Source: Candidatus Binatia bacterium (lineage in GTDB: Bacteria; Desulfobacterota; Binatia; UBA12015). Taken from it: a stretch of 37,228 nt of DNA. The notes under the pieces were generated by a model. The model was not told the DNA's origin, searched no databases, and worked only from the letters and a program-made list of their open reading frames with translations. Location of the stretch: the NCBI GenBank assembly GCA_019749875.1, contig JAIEPK010000237.1, positions 1 to 37,228 of the forward strand. Direction: 5' to 3'. The position numbers were made by a program, and so were the translations under genes. Shown here in pieces: positions 10,023-17,272 of this stretch (within the stretch, counting starts at the first letter, position 1; each line of letters opens with the position of its first letter).

Positions 10023-10772
10023 CTAAGCGAAGCACCCGCCGTCGACCCGCACTTCCGCTCCCGTGACGTGGCGCGCGTCGTCGCTGGCCAGCATCGCGAC
10101 GATGCCGGCGACGTCCGCCGGGTCACCCGAGCCCTTGGGCGCCATGACGCGCTTGACCAGCTTCCAGTCGCCGCCCTCCGGCATGTTGAACTGCGAGAAG
10201 ATCGGCGTGGCGATGTCGCACGGCAGGACCGCGTTGGCACGTACGCCGTGCTTGACGTAGTCGATGGCGATCGACTTGGTGAGCGCGAGCACGCCGCCCT
10301 TCGACGCGGCGTACGCGCCGGCGTAGGGCTGGCCGTGGATCGCCGCCGTCGATGCGACGTTCACCACGTTGCCGCGGCTCGCCATCAGATGGGGCAGGGC
10401 GGCACGGCACATGAAGAACGTGCCGGTGAGGTTGATCGCCAGCACGCGGTTCCAGTCGGCGGTCGCGAGCTCGTGCAGGTGGTCGGCGCGAAGGATCGCG
10501 GCGACGTTGACCAGCGCGTCGACGCGCCCGAAGCGCGCCACGCAATCGGCGACGGTCGCCGTGACATCGGCCTCGTCGCTCACGTCGCAGCGTCTCGTGG
10601 CGACGGTGCAGCCGTCGCCGGCCAGCTTCTTCTCGAGCTCGGCCAGGGGCTCGGCCTGGACGTCGACGGCGTAGAGCAGGGCGCCCTCGGCCGCGAGGCG
10701 CTCCGCGACGCCGCGACCGATGCCCGATGCAGCCCCGGTGACGAGGGTGACACGATCCTGAAAGCGCTTCAT
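10023..10772 (-). CDS. Short-chain dehydrogenase/reductase (classical SDR)
   Basis: A 249-residue NAD(P)-dependent SDR from the ATG at 10770-10772 (MKRFQDRVTLVTG). The glycine-rich TGAASGIG cofactor motif is at 12-19. NVAA stands in the NNAG position, and the catalytic Tyr154 and Lys158 lie in YAASK after a VVNVASTAA strand carrying the catalytic Ser. The C-terminal VTGAEVRVDGG ending is standard for the family. An in-frame extension of 29 residues upstream has no SDR character and was left out. It converges on the acyl-CoA dehydrogenase gene, with hairpins between. It could act as a 3-hydroxyacyl or alcohol dehydrogenase beside the ketone/acyl-CoA genes, but its substrate cannot be read from sequence. 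Confidence 0.9.
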   Translation of the reverse strand: MKRFQDRVTLVTGAASGIGRGVAERLAAEGALLYAVDVQAEPLAELEKKLAGDGCTVATRRCDVSDEADVTATVADCVARFGRVDALVNVAAILRADHLHELATADWNRVLAINLTGTFFMCRAALPHLMASRGNVVNVASTAAIHGQPYAGAYAASKGGVLALTKSIAIDYVKHGVRANAVLPCDIATPIFSQFNMPEGGDWKLVKRVMAPKGSGDPADVAGIVAMLASDDARHVTGAEVRVDGGCFA

Positions 10773-10915
10773 GTCCGGCCACCGTAGGGGAGCGATGCGC
10801 CGCGGATCAACCGGCGGTCGTCCGTGGATCGAGCGCAGTGGCGCCGACTCGCGCGCCATGGATCACGGATCGCTGCCGCTGCGGCAGGCGATCGCCTTGT
10901 GCTAGGCAGTCGCGG

Positions 10916-11395
10916 ATGCCCCGCGAGTCCGGCGAGAAGCTCATCACCGTCAACCGCAAGGCGCGGCACGACTACTTCATCGACGAGACGGTCGAGGCGG
11001 GGATCATGCTGCTCGGCGCCGAGGTCAAGTCGCTGCGCGACGGCAAGGTCAACCTCAAGGACTCGTACGCGAAGATCACCAAGGGCGGTGAAGCGTATCT
11101 CGTCGGCGTGCACATCACGCCGTACGGCTACGCGGCGCGCGACGTTCCCGATCCCGACCGCCAGCGCAAGCTTCTCCTGCACCGCCGCGAGATCGATCGT
11201 CTCGCCGGCAAGACGCGCGAGCGTGGCTTCACGCTCATTCCGACCAAGCTCTACTTCAAGAACGGCGTCGCCAAGGTCGAGATCGGGCTCGCGCGGGGCA
11301 AGGAGCACCACGACAAGCGCCAGGACCTGAAGGCCGCGGAGAGCAAGCGCGAGATCGATCGGGTGATGAAGTCGCGCAACCGGACCCGCTCGTAG
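10916..11395 (+). CDS. smpB: SsrA-binding protein SmpB
   Basis: A 159-residue SmpB, the usual length. It begins with the NRKARHDYFIDETVEAGI block and continues LLGAEVKSLRDGKVNLKDSY, KRKLLLHRREI-like and GFTLIPTKLYFKNG segments. The basic tail (GKEHHDKRQDLKAAESKRE onward) folds in the ribosome decoding centre. SmpB binds tmRNA and is required for trans-translation, which frees stalled ribosomes and tags the unfinished protein. The tmRNA gene lies 1.15 kb downstream on the same strand with one unrelated gene between. A TGCTAGGCA sequence (10900-10908), like an extended -10, ends eight bases before the ATG, so the transcript may be nearly leaderless. Confidence 0.96.
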   Translation: MPRESGEKLITVNRKARHDYFIDETVEAGIMLLGAEVKSLRDGKVNLKDSYAKITKGGEAYLVGVHITPYGYAARDVPDPDRQRKLLLHRREIDRLAGKTRERGFTLIPTKLYFKNGVAKVEIGLARGKEHHDKRQDLKAAESKREIDRVMKSRNRTRS

Positions 11396-11533
11396 CTGAG
11401 CCCGACGGCCCGCGACGCACCCGGCGGCGCGGTCGGACGCTCGCTCGGTCGCCCCGGGCAGAAGTTAAGGCTCCCGCCGCCCAGGACCGATGGAGGCGCA
11501 GGGCGGACGTTTTCCTCCGTCCGGGAGGCGGGG

Positions 11534-12466
11534 ATGTCGAAGGAACGCGGATGGGCGGCCCTGGCGCTGGCGGCGATGGTCGCCGGCATCGCGCCGCCGG
11601 TGCATGCCGGCACCACGGCACGGACCTGCATCACGACCATCGATACGAACATCGGACAGGTCCGGGTGCTGCGCAAGATCGGCCCGAAGCAGCAATGTCC
11701 GGCCGGCGAAGAGCTCTACACCTGGGAGCGCACCGGCTTCGCCTGGCGCGATGCCTGGTCGCCGACCACGACGTACAAGCTCAACGACGCGGTGAGCCTC
11801 GGCGGCAGCAGCTACCTGAGCCTCGTCGACGGCAACCTGAACAACGACCCCGAGACGAGCCCTGCCGAATGGGCGATTCTCGCGCTCGAGGGCGCGGAAG
11901 GCCCGACCGGGCCGACCGGCGCGGACGGTGCGACCGGCGCCACGGGAGCGACCGGCGCGGACGGTGCGACCGGCGCCACGGGAGCGACCGGCGCCGACGG
12001 CGACGCAGGCGCGACCGGTGACACCGGCCCGACCGGTGCCACGGGTCCCACCGGAGCCACCGGGCCGACTGGGCACAGCGGGTTCATCGTCGTCGTCATC
12101 GTCGTCGCGTCCGACGATCCGATCATCGACGAGACCACGCGCTACCTGGCGATCGGGTCAGGCCGCCAGAGCGGCGACGCGGGTTGGGCCGGGACCCCGA
12201 TGCCCCTCGCCGGGACGATCGGCAATCTTCACGTCAGCACGTCGAAGGCGCCCGGCCAGGAAGTGGTTGCGACCGTCCACGTGAACGGTGAGGCGAGTCA
12301 GGTCACGTGCACAGTCTTTGGCGGTGACACGGCGTGCGAAGACGTCGACCATACTGCAAGCGTCGACGCGAATCAGAAGGTCACAATCATGATCCAGTCC
12401 GGCACACTGTCCGACCCCAACCCGTACGTCAGCGTGTCGTTCACGCTCACGGCCGAGGCGCCGTGA
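11534..12466 (+). CDS. Secreted collagen-like (Gly-X-Thr/Asp repeat) protein with possible carbohydrate-binding module
   Basis: A 310-residue exported protein. A signal peptide ([20 protein letters not shown], cut near HAG) is followed by a Cys-containing domain and a module around 75-118 (W at the start, [19 protein letters not shown], then PAEWAIL). That module resembles CBM5/12-like or ChiA-type surface modules. About 22 Gly-X-Y triplets ([16 protein letters not shown] and similar) span about 122-187. A beta-rich C-terminal domain of about 120 residues is predicted, as in Bacillus BclA-type proteins, where such heads trimerise. The Thr-rich triplets are typical of bacterial collagens, whose Thr residues can carry glycans. 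The start has a GGGAGG Shine-Dalgarno (11523-11528). Role unknown; a surface adhesin or filament is plausible. Confidence 0.82.
   Translation: MSKERGWAALALAAMVAGIAPPVHAGTTARTCITTIDTNIGQVRVLRKIGPKQQCPAGEELYTWERTGFAWRDAWSPTTTYKLNDAVSLGGSSYLSLVDGNLNNDPETSPAEWAILALEGAEGPTGPTGADGATGATGATGADGATGATGATGADGDAGATGDTGPTGATGPTGATGPTGHSGFIVVVIVVASDDPIIDETTRYLAIGSGRQSGDAGWAGTPMPLAGTIGNLHVSTSKAPGQEVVATVHVNGEASQVTCTVFGGDTACEDVDHTASVDANQKVTIMIQSGTLSDPNPYVSVSFTLTAEAP
11921..11992. repeat. Perfect 36-bp tandem repeat inside the collagen-like gene
   Basis: Bases 11921-11956 and 11957-11992 are identical 36-mers, each coding for four Gly-X-Y triplets ([12 protein letters not shown] in register). Identity at the DNA level, not just in protein, points to recent slippage or unequal recombination. 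The triplet number is therefore likely to vary between strains. Confidence 0.9.
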
Positions 12467-12523
12467 AGCGGCTCGGCGCACATTCGTGGTCGCACGGGGC
12501 TGGCGGTGGAGGGAGACCCGCCT

Positions 12524-12529
12524 TATAGT
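12524..12529 (+). promoter_or_regulatory. Candidate -10 element of the tmRNA gene
   Basis: TATAGT stands out in GC-rich surroundings 18 bases before the mature tmRNA 5' end. That fits a transcript with a short leader removed by RNase P. No good -35 hexamer is seen at the standard spacing. Confidence 0.45.
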
Positions 12530-12546
12530 CGCGCTGTCGTTCGATT

Positions 12547-12898
12547 GGGGGCGACCTGGATTCGACGGAGGTTACAGAGTCGGAGGTGGCACGCCGAGGT
12601 TCCGGTTGGCCTCGTTAAACAGCCGGACTGCTTAACCGCAGACAACGATCAGTACCTCCTCGCGGCCTAAGTGCCATGAGGCGTCCGCCTGGCCTTCTCC
12701 CGCTGGGCTAACGCGGACGTCATTTTCGCGGGATCGGTTCGGCGCTGCAGCTTGGAGGCGTCGGACTCAAATCTCCCAGGCTGGTCTCGAAGGAGCCCGC
12801 TCACGGGCGCCGACGGGATGACGACAAAACGTGAGCTAAGCGTGTAGAGGCTTTCGATCGAGTGCTTTCGGACGGGGGTTCAATTCCCCCCGCCTCCA
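12547..12898 (+). ncRNA. ssrA: Transfer-messenger RNA (tmRNA)
   Basis: One-piece tmRNA of about 352 nt. The 5' end GGGGGCGACCTGGATTCGACG and the 3' T-arm/acceptor GGGGGTTCAATTCCCCC followed by CGCCTCCA are diagnostic. GGGGGCG (12547-12553) pairs with CGCCTCC to form the 7-bp acceptor stem with one G-U. The tag reading frame starts at GCA 12638-12640 and ends at TAA 12668-12670, encoding ADNDQYLLAA. With the charged alanine the degradation tag is AADNDQYLLAA, ending LAA as protease-recognised tags do. The terminal CCA is not fully encoded: the sequence after the discriminator A is TTC, so CCA must be added afterwards. It works with the SmpB encoded upstream. Confidence 0.97.
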
Positions 12899-12913
12899 TT
12901 CTCGGTACGAACT

Positions 12914-13007
12914 CGAACCGCCGTCGGGATCTCGCCCAGAAGGTCGAGCATCGCGACGGCGGTTCGGCTTTGGTCGTACGAGTGATCCTCCCCCGGCGTG
13001 TCCGGGG
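12914..13007. terminator. Large inverted repeat and second hairpin downstream of ssrA
   Basis: CGAACCGCCGTCG (12914-12926) and CGACGGCGGTTCG (12954-12966) are perfect 13-bp arms separated by 27 bases. Imperfect outer arms (CTCGGTACGA at 12901-12910 against TCGTACGAG) lengthen the symmetry. A second hairpin, CCCCGG (12991-12996) with CCGGGG (13002-13007), follows. They lie between tmRNA and a convergent minus-strand gene, which fits two-way termination. The long loop is unusual for a terminator. Confidence 0.5.
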
Positions 13008-13043
13008 TCGGCGTCACCGCCCCGAGCACTCGTCGGCCGTCCG

Positions 13044-13736
13044 TCAATCCGGAAGCCCGGTGGCGGAAGGACGAACGCTCGCCACCACATGCGCGATCTG
13101 GTTGCCGACTTCGACCTTGTCGATCGCGCACGCCCCACCGGTCACGCACCCCGCCTGGAAGTGCAGCTTCGTGTGCAGTGCGACCCGCAGCTGGACGCTC
13201 TTGATCGTCATCCCGCGATCGGTCGTGACCACCTCGACGATTCCCGTGACGTGCCGGCTCGGGCGCTGGTACGCGATCTCGGGACGGCGACGCGTCAGGT
13301 TGTCGAGGACCGACTCGTAGATCAGGACGTTCTTCCTCGGAATGACGAAGCGATAGATCTGCGCTCCGTTCGTCGACGGAACGAGCTTTCCCGCAAATCG
13401 CACTGCACCGGCGAGGCGCACCCCGATCTCGGAGAAGCTCGCGGCCGCACGGATGCCGCCGCACGAGCGCTCCACGGAGAACGGGGTCACGAACATGTCC
13501 AGGCGAGTCAGGTCGAAGAATACGGCGTCGCGCGTGATCCGGGGCGTGATCTCCATGCGCCCCTGCGCGACGCTCGTGTCGACGCTCACGGGATCCCCGC
13601 ACGGCACCTGCTGGTGGATGTGGACCGTCCCGCCCACGTCGTTCAGGATCCGAGCCGGGACCGCCTCCGCGAGCGCCGCGGACGGCATGCTCGTGCTCAG
13701 GATCCCTGCCACCAAGAGCTTCAGAATCGTCTTCAT
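13044..13736 (-). CDS. Exported protein of unknown function
   Basis: A 230-residue protein beginning MKTILKLLVAGILSTS with a clear signal peptide cut near ALAEA. An AGGAG Shine-Dalgarno lies just before the ATG at 13734-13736. The mature part is mostly beta-rich, with Cys in VPCGDP, ERSCGG and an AGCVTGGACAIDKVEVG segment near the C-terminus that may form disulfides. I do not recognise the family. It starts 17 bases downstream of the candidate lipoprotein gene's stop, so it is probably the last gene of the lgt-lipoprotein operon. A periplasmic or surface partner of that protein is possible but unproven. Confidence 0.7.
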   Translation of the reverse strand: MKTILKLLVAGILSTSMPSAALAEAVPARILNDVGGTVHIHQQVPCGDPVSVDTSVAQGRMEITPRITRDAVFFDLTRLDMFVTPFSVERSCGGIRAAASFSEIGVRLAGAVRFAGKLVPSTNGAQIYRFVIPRKNVLIYESVLDNLTRRRPEIAYQRPSRHVTGIVEVVTTDRGMTIKSVQLRVALHTKLHFQAGCVTGGACAIDKVEVGNQIAHVVASVRPSATGLPD

Positions 13737-13753
13737 CGTCGTGCTCCTGCGCG

Positions 13754-14896
13754 TCACTGGATGCGCACCAAAGTGACGTTCTTGAGGGTCGCGCCGGTGT
13801 CGCGGAGCGACGCGTCGACCCGAACCGGGTAGCTGGCAAACTTGGCCGCGGTGGCCAGGGTGGAGGTGCTGCAGATCGTGCCGGGCGTGCAGGCTCCGTT
13901 GAGCTTGACGTAGGTCACGGTCGCCGTGCCATCGAGGTTGTCCCGGAGCTGAACGCGGAAGCGATCGCCCGCGCTGTAGAGCCCGAGCGACGTGCCCACC
14001 GGAGCGCCGTCCTCGAAGACCACGATCTTGCCATTGGACCCGAGGCGGATGCCGAAGGAGACGTCGGCCGAGCTCGGATCCACGTCCGTGCCGACGTCCG
14101 GCGACAGTCCGACGATGTGGCCCAGGTCGTTCTCGTTTGCTTCGAACTCGACCCAGGCGTCGCCGTGCGTGATGGTCTGCTTCGACGCCGCACCGGCGTC
14201 GAAGTCGGCGTTGCTCGCCGAGATCCGCGACAGGTCGTTCCCCGATGCCGACGTGCCGACGAGATCGGTCCACACGACCGGCTCCTGCGCGCGGCGCGGA
14301 TCGACGAAGTCCGGACGCAACGTTCCGCCGTTGCTGCACGCGTCGGCGTAGCAGCCGTTGGGATCGAAGTTGGTCGCGACGTGCGCGTTCGCGGCGCAGA
14401 ACGCCTGCGCGCCGCCCGGGGGCTCGGCGCCGCCGCTCGAGAGGAGGGAGACGCACATCGCGACGCACGCCGCGTTCCCGTCGGCGTACTTGCCGGGAAT
14501 CTGCTTCGCGCAGTTCAGACAGACCGCGTAGCCGTCCGGCCATGGACCCTGAAACTCGGTCTTCTTCGGAAGGCCGCCGCAGCTCGCCTCGGCCGCCGCC
14601 GACAGGTCGAGCACGATCGACGCCTGCTCGCCCTGCACGAGCGCGACGGCCGCGCGCGCCTGCGACATTCCGAGCCCGGTCTCCGTCGAGTCCGCACAGT
14701 CGTCGCTGCCCGCGATGGGGACCTTCGGGATGTCGCACATGATCGCGCTCGACTCCGGGACCGGGCCGGCGTCGAAGGCGTCGGGGTTGGCAATGCCGCC
14801 CACCTGCAGGGCGCAGTTGGGAAGCGCGAGCAGCAGCAGCGGCAGCAGCCAGCCGGCGCGCGCCCGCGGACCGATCGATTTCACGAAGCTACGCAT
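13754..14896 (-). CDS. Putative lipoprotein with Cys-rich middle and LamG-like C-terminal domain
   Basis: A 380-residue protein. The N-terminus MRSFVKSIGPRARAGWLLPL runs into LLLALPNC, so Cys28 follows a hydrophobic signal with a positively charged start, like a lipoprotein signal. However Asn stands at -1, where the rule expects Gly, Ala or Ser. A Cys-rich region (about 95-195) contains CLNCAKQ, CVAMCVS and CYADAC. The C-terminal 150 residues (from about DAWVEFEAN) have alternating beta character with FGIRLGSNGKIVVFEDG, like concanavalin/LamG-type sugar- or protein-binding domains. An AGGAGG Shine-Dalgarno precedes the ATG. The start lies inside the end of lgt (8-base overlap), suggesting coupled expression with the enzyme that would lipidate it. 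Confidence 0.72.
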   Translation of the reverse strand: MRSFVKSIGPRARAGWLLPLLLLALPNCALQVGGIANPDAFDAGPVPESSAIMCDIPKVPIAGSDDCADSTETGLGMSQARAAVALVQGEQASIVLDLSAAAEASCGGLPKKTEFQGPWPDGYAVCLNCAKQIPGKYADGNAACVAMCVSLLSSGGAEPPGGAQAFCAANAHVATNFDPNGCYADACSNGGTLRPDFVDPRRAQEPVVWTDLVGTSASGNDLSRISASNADFDAGAASKQTITHGDAWVEFEANENDLGHIVGLSPDVGTDVDPSSADVSFGIRLGSNGKIVVFEDGAPVGTSLGLYSAGDRFRVQLRDNLDGTATVTYVKLNGACTPGTICSTSTLATAAKFASYPVRVDASLRDTGATLKNVTLVRIQ

Positions 14897-15734
14897 GGAC
14901 ACATCCTCCTCGAGCGCTTGCGGCGCGTTGGGCGAGCGCGGCGGGCTTGCGCCGCAGCACGCAGAGCAGAGCGGTCGCGGCCACGACGGTCGCGATCGCG
15001 ATGAACTGAGAGGTCGACCAGGGGCCGATCGTGCCGCGATCCGGATCGGCGCGGACGATCTCGATGAGGTAGCGCAGCGCGCCGTACCCCAGCGCGAACG
15101 CGACCAGCGCCTGCCCCGGCACCTGCTGTCGCCGGCGCACGACGACGACGACCGACAGGAGCAGGACGCCCGCGAGCGACTCGTACAGCTGCGCGGGATG
15201 GACCGGCAGCGCGCTCGTCGCGTCCGCGGGCAGCAGTCCGAGCAGTCTCTGCTGGACGAAGGCGGGCGAGCCCGCGGGAAACCGGACCGCCCACGGCCCG
15301 TTCCACTCGCGACCGAAATCGCAGCCGCCGAGAAAGCACCCGATCCGGGTGAGGGACAGGCCGAGGCACAAGGACGGCGCGACGGAATCGGCCCACGCCA
15401 GCAAGGAGATGCCGTGGATCCGGCAGAAGGTCGCCGCGGCGGCGAGGCCACCGAGGAATCCCCCGTACGCAACGACACCGCCCTCCCAGCAGGCGAAGGC
15501 GCCGAGACCGGAATCGAAGCGATCGAGGTTGGTCGCGACGTAGAGGAGACGCGCACCGGCGATCGCCCCCGCGAGAGTCCAGGTCGCGCACCGATCGGCC
15601 AGGCGCCACTCGATCCCGGCGCGCTCGCCGAGGCGGATCGCGAGCATCCGGCCCACGATCACGGACACCGTCAGCAGCAGGCCGTAGGCGTGGAGCGGCA
15701 CGCCGAAGGGGAGCTGGAGCAAGACGGGCTTCAC
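14889..15734 (-). CDS. lgt: Prolipoprotein diacylglyceryl transferase (Lgt family)
   Basis: A 281-residue inner-membrane protein with about seven hydrophobic helices. Lgt moves diacylglycerol from phosphatidylglycerol to the lipobox Cys of prolipoproteins. Family features include HAYGLLL near 15-21, the ACWEGGVVAYGGFLGG loop near 81-96, the signature LTRIGCFLGGCDFGREW at 128-144 with Arg130, and ALRYLIEIVRADP in the C-terminal part. It has Tyr in place of the His of E. coli Lgt's HGG loop, and RIGCF instead of RIGNF, as in other divergent Lgts with a GCFxxGC(C/D)(Y/F)G signature. It is followed at once, with an 8-base overlap, by a candidate lipoprotein gene, so it may be a second, dedicated Lgt rather than the housekeeping copy. 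Confidence 0.88.
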   Translation of the reverse strand: MKPVLLQLPFGVPLHAYGLLLTVSVIVGRMLAIRLGERAGIEWRLADRCATWTLAGAIAGARLLYVATNLDRFDSGLGAFACWEGGVVAYGGFLGGLAAAATFCRIHGISLLAWADSVAPSLCLGLSLTRIGCFLGGCDFGREWNGPWAVRFPAGSPAFVQQRLLGLLPADATSALPVHPAQLYESLAGVLLLSVVVVVRRRQQVPGQALVAFALGYGALRYLIEIVRADPDRGTIGPWSTSQFIAIATVVAATALLCVLRRKPAALAQRAASARGGCVHA

Positions 15735-16200
15735 GAGACCCCCCGGATCGCCGTGTGGCGGGGGCGGAGGACGGCGATGCGCACGGGGCTCGTGCCGCCG
15801 ATGGCCCGCCCGGCTCGTCCCGGGAGCGTCAGGCCATGGCGTCCCGCCTCGTCCGTCGCATGTGCGGTCGAATCATCCATCTGCCCCGAAGGCGCTCGAT
15901 CGGATCGAACAATGTGCGATGGAACGGGTGGTCGAAACGTAGGCAGGCCGACGAGCGCGCGATGGCGCCGCCGTCGGGCAGCACGGCGGTGACCTCGTCG
16001 AGCCGGCGCGTCGCCACGCGCGCGCGCTCGTCGCGGCGACCGAGGGGAGGACGCCGCAGCACCACCAAACCATCCCCGCGTGCGGGGTGAGCTGGAAACG
16101 GAGCCGACCATGCGGCACCCGTCGTTTCCCGGCCCCGCTTCGTCGCTCGCGTCGCCGGCCGCTTCCTTGACTGGTCCTTTCGGATGTTGCTGATCGACGC
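15735..16200. other. 466-base divergent intergenic region between lgt and the FkbM methyltransferase gene
   Basis: No convincing gene is seen. A 62-codon minus-strand frame (15829-16017, GTG start) has good codon use only in its first half, and I recognise no domain in it. A TTGACT hexamer at 16167-16172 could be a -35 for the plus-strand methyltransferase, but the -10 region (about 16190-16195, CTGATC) is weak. The region must hold promoters for both directions. Confidence 0.4.
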
Positions 16201-17133
16201 ATGGCCGACCTGCTGCGCGACGCGCGTACCACGCTCCTGCTGCGGGCGCTCGAGCTGCTCGGCAAACGACGACGGCGTGTCCTCGGCTGGCGCGCCCTCG
16301 CCGGTACCGGCGTGGCCGACATCACATTCGAGAGCCAAGGGCTCTCGTGGACCGCGTCGCCCGACGACGGGCCGGTCGGATTCGCTCTCTTCGTCGACGG
16401 CGCCTATCACGGCGCCGAGCTCGCGGCGCTGTGCTCGTGGATGGCGCACGGCGGTGTGGTGTCCGCGACGCGCGACGTCGTCGTCGACGTCGGTGCGCAC
16501 ATCGGCTCGACCTGCATCCCGCTCGCTCGCGCGACCGGCTGCCGGGTGCTCGCGATCGAGCCGGTCGCAGCGAGCTTTCGACGCTTGACGGCCAACGTCG
16601 CACAGAATGCTCTCGCCGAGCGCATCCGCCTTGCGCATGCCGCCGTCCGAAGACAGGGCGGGCGCGTCACGATGTCTCTCGTTCCCGGGGCCTCGGGGAG
16701 CAGCTTCGTGTCGGGCACCGAGCCCGGCCGGAGGGCACCGGACGCGTTGCAGGTCGAGGAGGTCGACGCGCGACCGCTCGGCGACCTGCTGGCCGCGGCG
16801 GGCTTCCGTCCCGAGGAGGTCGCCCTGGTGTGGGCGGACGTTCAAGGCTGCGAGGCGGAGGTCATCGCATCGGGCACGGCGCTCTGGGCGCGCGGGGTCC
16901 CGCTGTGGGCGGAGATCGAGCCGCGCTCGCTCCGGCAGCAGGGCGGCGTCGCGGAGTTCGTACGCCGCGCCGGCGAGCACTTCGACCGATTCATCGAGGC
17001 ACAGGACCTCGTCCGCCATGGCGCGGCCGCGCGCCCCGTGCCGATCGCTGCATTGACGGCGCTGATCGAGTCCATCGGCCCGGAGCTGAACCGCGATGCG
17101 CTGTTCCTGCCGCCGGGCCGCCAGCCGGGTTGA
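16201..17133 (+). CDS. FkbM-family SAM-dependent methyltransferase
   Basis: A 310-residue protein. The SAM-binding motif VVVDVGAHIGSTCIPLAR is followed by VLAIEPVAASFRRLTANV, the standard FkbM layout of glycine-rich loop and acidic residue ending strand 2. LVWADVQGCEAEVIASG matches the IKIDVEGxExxVL block, with Gln in place of Glu. FkbM enzymes O-methylate sugars or polyketides, often in surface glycan pathways. Here the gene stands alone but lies close to the saposin-like gene and the STT3/GT4 pair, so methylation of a glycan is a reasonable guess. No Shine-Dalgarno is evident before the ATG at 16201. Confidence 0.85.
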   Translation: MADLLRDARTTLLLRALELLGKRRRRVLGWRALAGTGVADITFESQGLSWTASPDDGPVGFALFVDGAYHGAELAALCSWMAHGGVVSATRDVVVDVGAHIGSTCIPLARATGCRVLAIEPVAASFRRLTANVAQNALAERIRLAHAAVRRQGGRVTMSLVPGASGSSFVSGTEPGRRAPDALQVEEVDARPLGDLLAAAGFRPEEVALVWADVQGCEAEVIASGTALWARGVPLWAEIEPRSLRQQGGVAEFVRRAGEHFDRFIEAQDLVRHGAAARPVPIAALTALIESIGPELNRDALFLPPGRQPG

Positions 17134-17236
17134 AGGCACCTGCCGAACCCGCGAGCGCTCGCGTCCGTCGCCGCCGATGCGAGATCGGGGCTTGCCCGGC
17201 GGTTCGTCGAGGGGGCATCATGCCGCCGCACTGCTT

Positions 17237-17242
17237 TACACT
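17237..17242 (+). promoter_or_regulatory. Candidate -10 element of the saposin-like gene
   Basis: TACACT in the run GCTTTACACTACG lies 30 bases before the ATG, in otherwise GC-rich sequence. No matching -35 hexamer is seen at normal spacing. Offered only as a likely promoter position. Confidence 0.3.
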
Positions 17243-17272
17243 ACGCGGGGACCACCGCGGACGAGGCGCACC

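Noticed and set aside
12899-13043. Integrase gene remnant after tmRNA
   Set aside because: A short minus-strand reading (TAVAMLDLLGEIPTAV) looked gene-like, but it overlaps the inverted repeat and has no integrase catalytic motif.
15829-16017. Possible 62-codon minus-strand gene upstream of lgt
   Set aside because: Codon use looks real only in the first half, there is no Shine-Dalgarno, and no family is recognised. Kept only as a note.
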